Assembly (NCBI RefSeq): GCF_004348265.1
Contig: NZ_SMNT01000036.1
Span: forward strand, 1-42,049
Length of the DNA: 42,049 bases
Direction of reading: 5' to 3'
Origin: Methylobacterium segetis
Lineage (GTDB): Bacteria; Pseudomonadota; Alphaproteobacteria; Rhizobiales; Beijerinckiaceae
The position numbers and the translations under genes were made by a program. Position 1 is the first letter of the stretch; each line of letters starts with the position of its first letter. The notes under the pieces were generated by a model. That model saw only the letters and a program-made list of their open reading frames with translations. It did not search any database and had not been told where the DNA came from. Shown here in pieces: positions 28,222 to 38,621 of the stretch.

Positions 28222-29544
28222 TCAGGCGATCGCTCTGGTCGGCGACGCGCCGCCCTCCTGCGCCGTCTCGCGCAGATTGGCGAGGGCATAGGCCGCGATG
28301 CAGAGGTAGCAGAGGACGGGCGCGCCGAGGGCGAAGCTCAGGCCGACATGGTCGGCAAGGTAGCCCGTCGCCACGGGGATGATCGCTCCGCCGACGATGG
28401 CGACGCAGACGATGCCCGCCCCTTGCGCCGTGCGCTCGCCGAGCCCCTCGATCGCCAGGGCGAAGATCGTCGGGAACATGATGGCGTTGGCAAGCCCCAC
28501 GGCGAGCAGCGTCCAGGCGGCGAGCGGTCCCTCGGACAGGCCCGATACGGTGGCGAGCAAGGCGGCCGCGACGGCGCAGGCCGCGAGCGCGGCGCCCGCC
28601 CGGACGTGGCGGAGCGCGACGCTGCCGATTATGCGCCCGACGAGAGCCCCGCCCCAGTAGAAGCTGAGGAGATGGCCGGCCGTTGCCGGATCGGCGCCGA
28701 GCACCCGGGGCTGCTCGAGGTAGCTCACCATGAGCGTGCCGATCGCGACCTCGGCACCGACGTAGAGGAAGATCGCCGCCGCCCCGAGGGCGAGGCGCGG
28801 CCGGCGCAGGAGGTCGAGGCCGAGCCCCTGCACCTCGGCGGCGTGTTCATCCTCCCGCACCCAGGAGCGCACGGACCAGAACAGGATCGCGAGGCCGATC
28901 AGCCCGCCCGCGATGACGAGGAACGGCACCTGCAGCACGGCGGCCTCCGCCTGACGCGCGGCGGCGAGCGCCCCGGGCGCCAGAGCGGCGGGGTCGGCGG
29001 GCGTCGCCGGCTCGTGGGACAGGATCGCCCAGGCACCGATGACCGGGCCGACGGTGGTCCCGAGCGAGTTGAAGGTCTGGGCCAGCGTCAGCCGGCTCGG
29101 CGCCTGGGCGGCGGGCCCGAGCTTCGTCACGAGGGGGTTGGCCGCCACCTGCAGGATCGCGATGCCGGACGCCATCACGAACAGGGCGAGGAGGAAGAGC
29201 GGGTAGAGCCCGACCTTAGCGGCCGGCGCGAACATCACCCCGCCCGCGGCCATCACGACGAGGCCGAGGACGAGGCCGCGCATGAATCCGATGCGGGCGA
29301 CGAGGAGCCCCGCCGGCAGGGAAACGATGGCGTAGGCGAGGAAGAAGCAGAATTGGGTGAGCGTCGCCTCGGCATAGCTCAGGGCGAACAGGCTCTTCAG
29401 CTTCGGGGTGATGATGTCGACGAGGACGGTGGCCAGCCCCCAGGTGAAGAACAGGGCCAGCATGAAGGGCAGGAGCCAGCGCCTGCGGCCGGCGCCCGCC
29501 TCGTCCGCGGCGCTGCTCTGCGCCGTGCCCGCCTGCGGCAGCAT
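28222..29544 (-). CDS. FucP/GluP-family sugar MFS transporter
   Basis: This proton-coupled sugar importer is of the fucose/glucose-galactose permease group. The 440-residue product has about twelve hydrophobic segments. It carries the family pattern F-F-T-W-G-L-A-T-V-L (TM1), L-T-Q-F-C-F-F-L-A-Y (TM2), then L-Q-V-A-A-N-P-L-V and T-L-A-Q-T-F-N-S-L-G-T-T-V-G-P. The start at 29544 is supported by GGAGGAG just upstream; 14 further codons are open before it. Substrate (glucose, galactose or fucose) cannot be fixed. It stands between DUF1467 and proS, which normally adjoin, so it may be an insertion. Confidence 0.88.
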   Translation of the reverse strand: MLPQAGTAQSSAADEAGAGRRRWLLPFMLALFFTWGLATVLVDIITPKLKSLFALSYAEATLTQFCFFLAYAIVSLPAGLLVARIGFMRGLVLGLVVMAAGGVMFAPAAKVGLYPLFLLALFVMASGIAILQVAANPLVTKLGPAAQAPSRLTLAQTFNSLGTTVGPVIGAWAILSHEPATPADPAALAPGALAAARQAEAAVLQVPFLVIAGGLIGLAILFWSVRSWVREDEHAAEVQGLGLDLLRRPRLALGAAAIFLYVGAEVAIGTLMVSYLEQPRVLGADPATAGHLLSFYWGGALVGRIIGSVALRHVRAGAALAACAVAAALLATVSGLSEGPLAAWTLLAVGLANAIMFPTIFALAIEGLGERTAQGAGIVCVAIVGGAIIPVATGYLADHVGLSFALGAPVLCYLCIAAYALANLRETAQEGGASPTRAIA

Positions 29545-29639
29545 AGGCTCCTCCCGATGCTCGTGACATGTCGGGTGCACCCGCACGTCTTGTCACGGGT
29601 TGTCGGGAGGGGCTGGCGGCCTGTCAATCGAAGGGCGGT

Positions 29640-29963
29640 TTACAAACCCGCGAGCGGGAAGACGGCGAGCGCCCCCAGGAAGGCCGCCCCGGCGAACAGG
29701 CTCGTCCAGATCGCCTTCTCGCGCAGCCGCGGCAGGGCGGGCGCGCCGGGGTCCTGGCCCGGCACGATTTGCTCGGGCCGGGTCTCGGGCTGATTGCGGA
29801 TGGGCAGGATCGCGAAGAGGAGCGTCCACCACAGCACGAAGTAGAGCGCGGCCGCCCCGCCGATCGTGAGCTTGAAGAGGCTGACCGCCAGCGCCACGAA
29901 GGCAGCGGCCAGCACCACCACGGCCCCGACGGTCAGCGGAGTGGAGCGGCTGAGGGCGTGCAT
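29640..29963 (-). CDS. DUF1467 membrane protein
   Basis: This is a 107-residue protein with two or three hydrophobic segments (about 10-30, 35-52 and 88-105). It bears the DUF1467 signature: L-W-W-T-L-L-F-A-I-L-P-I-R, then I-V-P-G-Q-D-P-G-A-P-A-x-P-R-L. The family is restricted to Alphaproteobacteria and has no known function. It starts 13 bp after mce and ends the conserved minus-strand block. Confidence 0.88.
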   Translation of the reverse strand: MHALSRSTPLTVGAVVVLAAAFVALAVSLFKLTIGGAAALYFVLWWTLLFAILPIRNQPETRPEQIVPGQDPGAPALPRLREKAIWTSLFAGAAFLGALAVFPLAGL

Positions 29964-29976
29964 CCCGCGCAATCCC

Positions 29977-30381
<405 letters not shown>

Positions 30382-30407
30382 GTCGTTTCCTCCCGGTCGC
30401 AGGTTCT

Positions 30408-30431
30408 CCCCTCCCCTTTCGCGGGGAGGGG
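30408..30431. repeat. GC hairpin between rnj and mce
   Basis: CCCCTCCCC and GGGGAGGGG, perfect 9-bp arms with loop TTTCGC. It is the same type as the hairpins at 20085 and 38508. It may modulate readthrough or RNA stability within the operon. Confidence 0.6.
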
Positions 30432-30453
30432 CATCTCGTCAGTGCCAGTCCTA

Positions 30454-32127
30454 TCACACCTCGACCACCTGCACGTGGCAGGCGGGCTTCTTGCCCCAGA
30501 CCTCGTTGACGCCGGAGCGGATGGCGCGGTCGACCGCCTTCTCGACGGCGTCGGCGTCGCGGCGCTTGCCCTTCGAGAGGCCGGACAGGGTGCGCGAGAC
30601 GATCTCGACCACCGTGTCGATCAGGGGCTCGCCGTCGCGGCCGCGGTTCGGCAGGCCCATGATGTCGACGGCCGGCTCGCCGGCCACGTCGCCGTCCTCG
30701 TCGATGGCGATGGCGACCGAGACCATGCCCGACATCGCGAGCTTGCGCCGCTCGGGGATCGCCCGATCCTTGTCGTCGACGAGGACGTTGCCGTCCTTGA
30801 ACAGGCGCCCGGCCTTCGTGTGGTCGATCACCTCCGGCGTGCCGGGCGCGAGGCGGATCAGGCTGCCGTTGCGGGCCTTGACCACGTTCGGGACACCCTG
30901 CGCCCGGGCGAAGCGGGCGTGCTCGTCAAGGTGGAGCGCCTCGCCGTGGACCGGGATCGCGGTGCGAGGCCGGGTCCAGGCGTACATCTCGGCCATCTCC
31001 TCCCGGCGGGGATGGCCGGAGACGTGGACGAGTTCGGTCCGGTCCGTCACCACCTCGACGCCCTGGTTGATCAGGTCGTTGATGATGGAGCCGACATCCC
31101 GCTCGTTGCCGGGGATGGCGCGCGAGGAGAAGATCACCCGGTCGCCGCCGGCGAGCGTGATGGCTGGGTGATCGCGCCGCGAGACCCGCGCCAGCGCCGC
31201 CCGCGCCTCGCCCTGCGAGCCCGTCAGCAACGCCACCACCTTGGAGCGCGGCAGGTTGCCGTAGGAATCCGGGCTCAGGAACTCGGGCAGGCCGTCGAGG
31301 TAGCCGCATTCCCGGGCCACCTCGATGACCCGGTCCATGGCCCGCCCCACCGCGACCACCTGGCGCCCGCAGGCCTGGGCGGCCTCAGCCACCGCGCGGA
31401 TGCGGGCGACGTTCGAGGCGAAGGTCGTCACGGCGACCCGGTGCTCCGACTCGGTGATGAGACGCTTGAGCGTCGCGGCGACCTCCGCCTCGCTCGGGGA
31501 GCGGCCCTCGCGCACCACGTTCGTCGAATCGCAGACGAGCGCGATGATCCCCTCGTCGCCGAGCTTACGGAAGGACGCCTCCTCCGTGACGTCGCCGAGG
31601 ATCGGCGTCGGATCGAGCTTCCAGTCGCCCGTATGGACGACGAGGCCGTGCGCGGTGCGGATCGCCACCGCGTTCGACTCGGGGATCGAGTGCGAGACCG
31701 GCACGAACTCGATGTCGAAGGGGCCGACCGTGACACGCCGGCCCGGCACGACCTCCTTCAGCTCGACCTTGGGCGCGCCGGGCTCGCCCAGGCGGCGGGC
31801 CTCCAGGAGGTTCTTGGCAAAGCGCGTCGCGTAGACGGGCGCGCGCAGCCGCGGCCACAGCTCGCTGATCGCCCCGATGTGATCCTCATGCGCGTGCGTG
31901 ATGAAGATCCCGAGGAGATCGGCCTTGCGCTCCTCGATGAAGGAGAGATCCGGGAACATGAGGTCGATGCCCGGCATCGCCTCCTCGCCCGCGAAGCCCA
32001 TGCCGCAATCGACCAGGATCCATTTCCGGCGCTTCTCCGGGCCGAACCCGTAGAGGCCTGCATTCATCCCGATCTCGCCCACGCCGCCGAGCGGCAGGAA
32101 GACGAGGTCGTCTTGCCCTGTCGTCAT
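30454..32127 (-). CDS. rnj: Ribonuclease J
   Basis: RNase J is a metallo-beta-lactamase nuclease with endo- and 5'-exonuclease activity in RNA processing. The 557-residue product has the H-A-H-E-D-H metal motif (78-83), H-T-G-D-W-K-L-D, C-D-S-T-N-V and the beta-CASP region H-V-S-G-H-P. The terminal domain ends C-H-V-Q-V-V-E-V. An in-frame TTG at 32136 would add three residues; I prefer the ATG at 32127. It follows birA after 16 bp. Confidence 0.95.
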   Translation of the reverse strand: MTTGQDDLVFLPLGGVGEIGMNAGLYGFGPEKRRKWILVDCGMGFAGEEAMPGIDLMFPDLSFIEERKADLLGIFITHAHEDHIGAISELWPRLRAPVYATRFAKNLLEARRLGEPGAPKVELKEVVPGRRVTVGPFDIEFVPVSHSIPESNAVAIRTAHGLVVHTGDWKLDPTPILGDVTEEASFRKLGDEGIIALVCDSTNVVREGRSPSEAEVAATLKRLITESEHRVAVTTFASNVARIRAVAEAAQACGRQVVAVGRAMDRVIEVARECGYLDGLPEFLSPDSYGNLPRSKVVALLTGSQGEARAALARVSRRDHPAITLAGGDRVIFSSRAIPGNERDVGSIINDLINQGVEVVTDRTELVHVSGHPRREEMAEMYAWTRPRTAIPVHGEALHLDEHARFARAQGVPNVVKARNGSLIRLAPGTPEVIDHTKAGRLFKDGNVLVDDKDRAIPERRKLAMSGMVSVAIAIDEDGDVAGEPAVDIMGLPNRGRDGEPLIDTVVEIVSRTLSGLSKGKRRDADAVEKAVDRAIRSGVNEVWGKKPACHVQVVEV

Positions 32128-32143
32128 CAAGTTCAACCCAAAC

Positions 32144-32953
32144 TCACGCCGCCGTCGCGGCCGTCCCGAAATGCACCTCGCCCGCCGTCACGGTCCTGCG
32201 CGTGCCGTCCGGGGCGAGGATCACGAGCCGCCCCCCCTCGTCGATCGTGTCAAACAGGCCTTCCAGCGTCTCGCCGCCGGTACGGACCGCGATCCGCGAC
32301 CCGAGCCCGGCGGCCCGCGCCAGCCAGCGCGCGCGAATGCCTGCGAAAGTCCGTCCGCCATCCCAGAGGCGCGTCGCCTCGGTGACATGGCCGGAGAGGA
32401 ATTCAAGAACTTTCTCCGCTCCGGCCCCGCTTCCCAGTGCGGAGAGCGACGTTGCCGGGTAGGCCAAGCCTTCGGGGGAGGCCGCGACATTGACGCCGAA
32501 GCCGATCACCACCGCCCGCCGCCCACCGGGCAGCACCTCCGCCTCCAACAGGATGCCGGCGAGCTTGGCGCCGTCCGCCAGCACGTCGTTGGGCCATTTC
32601 AGAGCGATAGATCGGGAGCCGCGGCCCGGATCGCAGCCCGGCACGGTGCCGCAGGCGTCTGCGACCGCGGCGGCCAGCGAGACGCCCGCCACGAAGCCGA
32701 GGGTCGCGACCCGGTCCGCCTCGACGCCCGCCACCGGCCAGAGCAGGCTCGCGGCGAGGTTGCCGGGCAGCGACGTCCAGGTGTTGCCACGGCGGCCGCG
32801 CCCCGCCTCCTGGCGGCGGGCGACGACCCAGAGCGGGCCCGTCTCGCCCGCACGCGCGCGCTCCATGGCCTCGGTGTTCGTCGAGCCGAGGCTTTCGTGG
32901 ACGTGGAGCCGATGCCCCGCCGCCCGCGCCGCCTCGCTGAGCCGGTAGCTCAA
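32144..32953 (-). CDS. birA: Biotin-[acetyl-CoA-carboxylase] ligase, no DNA-binding domain
   Basis: BirA attaches biotin to carrier proteins such as AccB. The 269-residue protein has S-T-N-T-E-A-M (residues 24-30), G-R-G-R-R-G-N-T-W-T-S (biotinyl-AMP loop) and L-K-W-P-N-D-V-L, plus a C-terminal SH3-like cap. It lacks the helix-turn-helix of E. coli BirA, so it is an enzyme only. The start is a TTG seven bases after the nuoN stop, so it is read as a continuation of the nuo operon. Confidence 0.93.
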   Translation of the reverse strand: MSYRLSEAARAAGHRLHVHESLGSTNTEAMERARAGETGPLWVVARRQEAGRGRRGNTWTSLPGNLAASLLWPVAGVEADRVATLGFVAGVSLAAAVADACGTVPGCDPGRGSRSIALKWPNDVLADGAKLAGILLEAEVLPGGRRAVVIGFGVNVAASPEGLAYPATSLSALGSGAGAEKVLEFLSGHVTEATRLWDGGRTFAGIRARWLARAAGLGSRIAVRTGGETLEGLFDTIDEGGRLVILAPDGTRRTVTAGEVHFGTAATAA

Positions 32954-32960
32954 CGGGATC

Positions 32961-34406
32961 TCAGAACAGCGACCTCGCCGCGGCGTCCGCGGCGCCCCGG
33001 AGCGGACCGGGCAGCAGGAAGAACAGGATCACGACGACGCTGGAGATGGCCAGAACGATCCGGAGGCCCGGCGCCATCGCCTCGTAGGGAGCCTTCGCCT
33101 CGTCGAAATACATCACCTTGACGATGCGCAGGTAGTAATAGGCGCCAACCACGCTTGTCACGACGCCGATCACGGCGAGGGTCACGAGGCCCGCCTTGAT
33201 GGCGGCGGCGAAGACGTAGAACTTCGCGAAGAAGCCGGCCAGCGGCGGGATGCCGGCGAGCGAGAACATCATCATCGCGAGGCAGAAGGCGAGCACCGGA
33301 TGGGTGCGCGAGAGGCCGGAGAGATCGTCGATCGTCTCGAACATCTCGTCGCGCCGCCGCAGCGAGAGGATGATCGCGAAGGCGCCGAGCGTCATGGCGA
33401 GGTAGATGATCATGTAGATCACCACGCCCTGCACGCCCTCCTGCGAGCCGGCGGCGAGGCCGATCAGCGCGTAGCCGATGTTGCCGATCGACGAATAGGC
33501 CATCAGGCGCTTGATGTTGCGCTGGCCGATCGCCGCGAAGGAGCCGAGCGCCATCGAGGCGATCGAGACGAAGACGATGATCTGCTGCCAGATCGCGGTC
33601 ACATCCGGGAAGGCGCCGATGAAGACGCGCACGGTCATCGCGACCGCGGCCATCTTCGGGGCCGAGGCGAAGAAGGCGGTCACCGGCGTCGGCGAGCCCT
33701 CGTAGACGTCGGGCGTCCACATGTGGAACGGCACCGCCGACATCTTGAAGGCGACGCCCGCCGCCACGAACACGATGCCGAGAACGATGCCGAAGCCCGC
33801 CTCGCCGTGCAGGGCCGAGACGATTCCGGGGAAGGAGACGGTGCCCGTGAATCCGTAGACCAGCGAGGCGCCGTAGAGCAGCATGCCCGAGGAGAGAGCG
33901 CCGAGGACGAAGTATTTCAGGCCCGCTTCCGTCGACTTCAGATTGTCCCGGTGGAAGGCGGCGATGACGTAGGCCGCGAGCGATTGCAGCTCCAGCCCGA
34001 GATAGAGGGCGATGAGGTCGTTGGCCGAGGCCATCACCATCATGCCGATCGTGCAGAGCACGATCAGGATCGGGTACTCGAACCGGTCGATCCGCTCGCG
34101 CTGGAAATAGTCGCGCGAGAGCAGGATCGTGGCGGACGAGCCGAGCAGGATCAGCCCCTTCATCACCCGGGAGAAGGCGTCCGAGATGAAGGCCCCCGAC
34201 AGCGTCGTCACCTTCATGCCGGCGGGCTGCGAGACGACCACGAAGAAGGCCAGCAGCAGAAGGAGCAGGGCGCCGACATTGACGCCCTCCACCGAGCGCT
34301 CGCCGCGGAAGGCGCCGTAGAGGATCAGCACCATGACGCCGACGGCGAGGATCAGCTCGGGCAGGAGCGGCGCGAGGGTCGGAAGGACGGTCTGGGCGGC
34401 GGTCAT
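32961..34406 (-). CDS. nuoN: NADH-quinone oxidoreductase subunit N
   Basis: NuoN is one of three antiporter-like proton-pumping membrane subunits of complex I. The 481 residues have about 14 hydrophobic segments. Family motifs include Y-L-G-L-E-L-Q-S-L-A-A-Y, K-Y-F-V-L-G-A-L-S-S-G (with the key Lys) and the discontinuous helix F-K-M-S-A-V-P-F-H-M-W-T-P-D-V-Y-E-G. It starts with M-T-A-A-Q-T after the nuoM stop; the frame stays open far upstream but that is shadow. Confidence 0.96.
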   Translation of the reverse strand: MTAAQTVLPTLAPLLPELILAVGVMVLILYGAFRGERSVEGVNVGALLLLLLAFFVVVSQPAGMKVTTLSGAFISDAFSRVMKGLILLGSSATILLSRDYFQRERIDRFEYPILIVLCTIGMMVMASANDLIALYLGLELQSLAAYVIAAFHRDNLKSTEAGLKYFVLGALSSGMLLYGASLVYGFTGTVSFPGIVSALHGEAGFGIVLGIVFVAAGVAFKMSAVPFHMWTPDVYEGSPTPVTAFFASAPKMAAVAMTVRVFIGAFPDVTAIWQQIIVFVSIASMALGSFAAIGQRNIKRLMAYSSIGNIGYALIGLAAGSQEGVQGVVIYMIIYLAMTLGAFAIILSLRRRDEMFETIDDLSGLSRTHPVLAFCLAMMMFSLAGIPPLAGFFAKFYVFAAAIKAGLVTLAVIGVVTSVVGAYYYLRIVKVMYFDEAKAPYEAMAPGLRIVLAISSVVVILFFLLPGPLRGAADAAARSLF

Positions 34407-34420
34407 GGTTCCGTTTGCCT

Positions 34421-35941
34421 TCAGCGCGCGACGGGCAGCGCGGCGGCCGCGGTCTGCGTGTTCGAGAGGGCGGTCTTGATGCTCGCCATCAGCGCCTCGG
34501 TGGAGGGCGCGAACGTGTCGAGGATCGGGGCCGGGTGCACGCCGTAATAGATCGTCAGCGCGACGAGCGGCGCGAGGATCAGCTTCTCGCGGAGGTCGAG
34601 GTCGAGGATGCCTTTCAGCGAGGGCTTCTCGAGCTTGCCGTAGATCACGCGGGCGTAGAGCCAGAGGGCGTAGGCCGCCGACAGGATGATGCCGAAGACC
34701 GAGAAGAAGGCCACCGTCGGGTTCGCCTTGAAGGCGCCGGTCATCGCCAGGAACTCGCCGACGAAGCCGGATGTCCCGGGCAGGCCCACATTGGCCATGG
34801 TGAAGACCATCATGGCGACCGCGTAGAGCGGCATCCGGTTCACGAGGCCGCCATAGGCCGCGATCTCGCGGGTGTGCATCCGGTCGTAGATCACGCCGAC
34901 GCAGAGGAAGAGCGCGCCGGACACGATGCCGTGCGAGATCATCAGGAACAGCGCGCCCTGGATGCCCTGCTCGTTCATCGTGAAGAGGCCGAGCGTCACG
35001 AAGCCCATATGGGCGACGGACGAGTAGGCGATCAGCTTCTTGATGTCGGTCTGCATCATCGCGATCAGCGAGGTGAAGATGATCGCGATCACGGAGAGGG
35101 CGAAGACGAGCGGCGCGAAGCTCTGCGAGGCGTCCGGGAACATCGGCAGCGAGACCCGGATGAAGCCGTAGCCGCCCATCTTCAGGAGGATGCCCGCCAG
35201 GATCACCGAGCCCGCCGTCGGCGCCTCGACGTGAGCGTCGGGAAGCCAGGTATGGACCGGCCACATCGGCATCTTCACCGCGAAGGAGGCGAAGAAGGCG
35301 AGCCACAGCCAGGTCTGCATGTGCGTGGGGAAGCGCGTCTGCAGGAGCGTCGGGATGTCGGTGGTGCCCGCGTGCCAGTACATTGCCATGATGGCGAGCA
35401 GCATCAGCACCGAGCCGAGCAGCGTGTAGAGGAAGAACTTGAAGCTCGCGTAGATGCGCCGTTTGCCGCCCCAGATGCCGATGATCAGGAACATCGGGAT
35501 CAGGCCGGCCTCGAAGAACAGGTAGAACAGCACCAGGTCGAGGGCCTGGAACACGCCGATCATCGTCGTCTCGAGGACCAGGAAGGCGACGAAGTATTCC
35601 TTCACCCGGGTCTCGATCGCGTGCCACGAGGCGCCGATGCAGAACGGCATCAGGAAGGTCGTGAGCAGGATCAGCGGCATCGAGAAGCCGTCGACGCCGA
35701 GCTTGAAGCGGATCGTGTCGGTGAGCCAGGCGTGGCTCTCGACGAGCTGGAAGCTCGAAGAGGTCGCGTCGTAGCGGCCCCAGGCGACGAGCGAGAGCAG
35801 GAAGGTGACGATCGTCGTGGCCAGCGCCGCCCAGCGGGCGTTGCGCTTCACGCTCTCCTCGTCGCCGTTCAGCGTGAGGATGAAGGCCGCGCCCGCAAGC
35901 GGCACGATGAGCAGGCCGGAGAGGATGCCGAGGCCGAACAT
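34421..35941 (-). CDS. nuoM: NADH-quinone oxidoreductase subunit M
   Basis: NuoM is the second proton-pumping antiporter-like subunit. The 506-residue product shows [17 protein letters not shown], the proton-channel region [23 protein letters not shown], and [15 protein letters not shown]. About 14 membrane helices are expected. It lies 34 bp downstream of nuoL. Confidence 0.97.
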   Translation of the reverse strand: MFGLGILSGLLIVPLAGAAFILTLNGDEESVKRNARWAALATTIVTFLLSLVAWGRYDATSSSFQLVESHAWLTDTIRFKLGVDGFSMPLILLTTFLMPFCIGASWHAIETRVKEYFVAFLVLETTMIGVFQALDLVLFYLFFEAGLIPMFLIIGIWGGKRRIYASFKFFLYTLLGSVLMLLAIMAMYWHAGTTDIPTLLQTRFPTHMQTWLWLAFFASFAVKMPMWPVHTWLPDAHVEAPTAGSVILAGILLKMGGYGFIRVSLPMFPDASQSFAPLVFALSVIAIIFTSLIAMMQTDIKKLIAYSSVAHMGFVTLGLFTMNEQGIQGALFLMISHGIVSGALFLCVGVIYDRMHTREIAAYGGLVNRMPLYAVAMMVFTMANVGLPGTSGFVGEFLAMTGAFKANPTVAFFSVFGIILSAAYALWLYARVIYGKLEKPSLKGILDLDLREKLILAPLVALTIYYGVHPAPILDTFAPSTEALMASIKTALSNTQTAAAALPVAR

Positions 35942-35975
35942 CAGCGGAGATTCCCGTTCTTCTCGTTGACGGCCA

Positions 35976-38102
35976 TCAGTGCCCGCCCTTCGGCAGGCCG
36001 GACATCAGGTACCAGCTGATCAGGCCGGCGACGCCGACGAGCATCACGAAAGCGTAGTGGTAGACGTAGCCGGTCTGGAGGCGGACCACGCCGCGGGTCA
36101 CGTCGACCACGCGGGCCGCGATGCCGTTCGGTCCCAGACCGTCGATGACCCGGCCGTCGCCCTCCTTCCAGAGGAACAGGCCGAAATCCTTGGCGGGCCG
36201 CACGAAGATGCGGTCGTAGATCTCGTCGAAGTACCACTTGTTGAGCAGGAACCGGTACAGGATTGGCTGCTGCGCGGCGAGGCGGCCGGGCAGTTCCGGC
36301 CGGCGGATGTACATCCAGAAGGCGAGAAGGAAGCCGAGCACCAGCATGATGAAGGGCGAGGCGACGACCCAGCCCGGCACGTGATGCATCTCGTGCATGA
36401 TGTGGTTGTCCGGCCCGTGCGCGAGCGCGTGGCCCCAGAACGCCTCCATGTCCTCGCCGATGAAGCGGTCCTTGAAGATCAGGCCGGCGAACAGCGCCCC
36501 GAAGGCGAGGATCGCCAGCGGGAACGTCATGGTGAACGGGCTCTCGTGCGGCGTGTGCGGGTGGTGGTCGTGGTGCTCGATGGCGCTGTGCGAGGCGGGC
36601 TCGACGTCGTGGCCGTGATCGTCGTGCGCGACGCCCTCGTGGTGGCCGGGCAGCCCGTCCGCCTGATGCGGGTCGGCATGGCCGTGAGCGCCCGCATGGG
36701 CGACGGCCGCTTGGGCAACGGCCGCGTGGTGGTCGTCGTGACCGTGCGCGCCGTGATCGACCCAGCGGGCCGGGCCCTCGAAGGTCATGAAGAACAGGCG
36801 CCAGGAGTAGAACGAGGTGAAGAAGGCGGCGATCACGGTGGCCATGAAGGCCAGCGTGTGGCCCGGCCGGGTCGAGGCATAGGCCGCCTCGATGATCGCG
36901 TCCTTCGAGTAATAGCCGGCCGTGAACGGGAAGCCGATCAGCGCGAGCGTGCCGATCGCCATCATGGCGGTGGTGAAGGGGATGTAGGGGCGCAGCGCGC
37001 CCATGTTCCGCATGTCCTGCTCGTGGTGCATCGCGTGGATGACCGAGCCGGCCCCGAGGAACAGCAGCGCCTTGAAGAAGGCGTGCGTGAACAGGTGGAA
37101 GATACCGACCGAATAGGCGCCGACGCCCAGCGCCACGAACATGTAGCCGAGCTGCGAGCAGGTCGAGTAGGCGATGACCCGCTTGATGTCGTTCTGCACG
37201 AGGCCGACGGTCGCCGCGAAGAAGGCGGTGATGCCGCCGATGACCGTGACGACGATGAGCGCGTTCGGCGCCAGCTCGAAGAGCGGCGAGAGGCGCGCGA
37301 CCATGAAGACGCCGGCCGTGACCATGGTGGCGGCGTGGATCAGCGCCGAGACCGGCGTCGGGCCCTCCATGGCATCGGGCAGCCAGGTGTGGAGCAGGAA
37401 CTGCGCCGACTTGCCCATCGCGCCCATGAACAGCAGCAGGCAGGCGAGGGTCAGGGCGTGCCAGTCGTAGCCGAGGAAGTGGAAATGCGCGTCCTTGAGC
37501 TCGTTCACGCGCGGAAAGATCCCGTCGAAGGCGACCGAGCCGAACAGCACGAAGACGAGGAAGATGCCGAGGGAGAACCCGAAATCGCCGACGCGGTTGA
37601 CGATGAAGGCCTTCATCGCGGCGGCATTCGCCGAGGGCTTCTCGTACCAGAATCCGATCAGCAGGTAGGAGGCGAGGCCGACGCCCTCCCAGCCGAAGAA
37701 CATCTGCACGAGGTTGTCGGCCGTCACCAGCATCAGCATGGCGAAGGTGAACAGCGACAGGTAGGCGAAGAAGCGCGGCCGGTGCGGATCCTCCTCCATG
37801 TAGCCGATGGAGTAGAGGTGCACGAGGGTCGAGACCGTCGTGACCACGACGAGCATGACCCTCGTGAGCGTGTCGATGCGGAAGGCCCAGTCGACGACGA
37901 GGTCGCCGGCCGTGAACCACGTCGCAACCTGCACCCGCGTCGCGTGGTCCGCCCCCTCGAAGAAGACGCCCCAGGAGAGCAGCGCCGAGAAGGCGAGGCA
38001 GCTCGTTGTCAGGTACTCGCAGGCCCTCGCGCCGAGGAAACGGCCGAACAGGCCGGCGACGAGCGCGCCGATGAGGGGGAAGAAGACGATCGCGTGATAC
38101 AT
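35976..38102 (-). CDS. nuoL: NADH-quinone oxidoreductase subunit L, His-rich loop
   Basis: NuoL is the distal proton-pumping subunit, with a lateral amphipathic helix at its C-terminus. The 708-residue product has [34 protein letters not shown] and [17 protein letters not shown]. It is longer than E. coli NuoL (613) mainly because residues 449-520 form a hydrophilic insert with about 21 histidines, mostly His-Asp or His-Gly patterns, in a loop between membrane helices. The insert is seen; a metal-binding role is inference. Confidence 0.97.
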   Translation of the reverse strand: MYHAIVFFPLIGALVAGLFGRFLGARACEYLTTSCLAFSALLSWGVFFEGADHATRVQVATWFTAGDLVVDWAFRIDTLTRVMLVVVTTVSTLVHLYSIGYMEEDPHRPRFFAYLSLFTFAMLMLVTADNLVQMFFGWEGVGLASYLLIGFWYEKPSANAAAMKAFIVNRVGDFGFSLGIFLVFVLFGSVAFDGIFPRVNELKDAHFHFLGYDWHALTLACLLLFMGAMGKSAQFLLHTWLPDAMEGPTPVSALIHAATMVTAGVFMVARLSPLFELAPNALIVVTVIGGITAFFAATVGLVQNDIKRVIAYSTCSQLGYMFVALGVGAYSVGIFHLFTHAFFKALLFLGAGSVIHAMHHEQDMRNMGALRPYIPFTTAMMAIGTLALIGFPFTAGYYSKDAIIEAAYASTRPGHTLAFMATVIAAFFTSFYSWRLFFMTFEGPARWVDHGAHGHDDHHAAVAQAAVAHAGAHGHADPHQADGLPGHHEGVAHDDHGHDVEPASHSAIEHHDHHPHTPHESPFTMTFPLAILAFGALFAGLIFKDRFIGEDMEAFWGHALAHGPDNHIMHEMHHVPGWVVASPFIMLVLGFLLAFWMYIRRPELPGRLAAQQPILYRFLLNKWYFDEIYDRIFVRPAKDFGLFLWKEGDGRVIDGLGPNGIAARVVDVTRGVVRLQTGYVYHYAFVMLVGVAGLISWYLMSGLPKGGH

Positions 38103-38122
38103 CGTTCTCTAGCGTCCGGCCT

Positions 38123-38145
38123 CGCGCGGCGTCGTCGGCCGCGCG
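38123..38145. repeat. Stem-loop between nuoK and nuoL
   Basis: CGCGCGGC and GCCGCGCG form a perfect 8-bp stem with a seven-base loop in the 77-bp nuoK-nuoL gap. With no T-run it is more likely an RNA-processing or stability element than a full terminator. Confidence 0.5.
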
Positions 38146-38179
38146 TCGAGTCCAAGGGGGTCCAGGCGGCGGCTTCCCG

Positions 38180-38485
38180 TCAGCCCTTCATCATGCTCAC
38201 GTCCTCGACCGCGATGGAGCCGCGATTGCGGAAGAACACGACGAGGATGGCGAGGCCGATGGCGGCCTCCGCGGCGGCGACCGTGAGGACGAACAGCGCG
38301 AAGACCTGGCCCGTGATGTCGTTGAGGTGGGTGGAGAACGCCACGAGGTTGATGTTCACGGCGAGCAGGATCAGCTCCACCGACATCAGGATCACGATGA
38401 CGTTCTTGCGGTTGATGAAGATGCCGAGCACGCCGAGCGTGAACAGGATCGCGGCGACCGTGAGGTAGTGGCTCAGTCCGATCAT
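38180..38485 (-). CDS. nuoK: NADH-quinone oxidoreductase subunit K
   Basis: NuoK is a three-helix membrane subunit with two essential glutamates. The 101-residue protein starts M-I-G-L-S-H-Y-L, carries [11 protein letters not shown] (first Glu) and [10 protein letters not shown] (second Glu). GAGGAAAC precedes the ATG. Open frame upstream to 38587 belongs to the intergenic repeat. Confidence 0.96.
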   Translation of the reverse strand: MIGLSHYLTVAAILFTLGVLGIFINRKNVIVILMSVELILLAVNINLVAFSTHLNDITGQVFALFVLTVAAAEAAIGLAILVVFFRNRGSIAVEDVSMMKG

Positions 38486-38507
38486 CGTTTCCTCAAGCTC
38501 CGACCTG

Positions 38508-38613
38508 CTCTCCTCCCCGTTGCGGGAAGAGATTGAGGTTGGGGGTCGTGCGGGAGGCGCCACCGAGCCTCGTCCGGCAGCGCCCACCCTTGGTTCCTCC
38601 CCGCAAGGGGAGG
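38508..38613. repeat. Dispersed intergenic repeat inside the nuo operon
   Basis: The nuoJ-nuoK gap is unusually long (136 bp) and is filled by an element with an imperfect hairpin at one end (CTCTCCTCCCC...CGGGAAGAG, 38508-38531) and CCTCCCC-GCAA-GGGGAGG at the other (38596-38613). It resembles the element at 20085-20194 in size and hairpin type. Confidence 0.55.
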
Positions 38614-38621
38614 GGGAAAAC

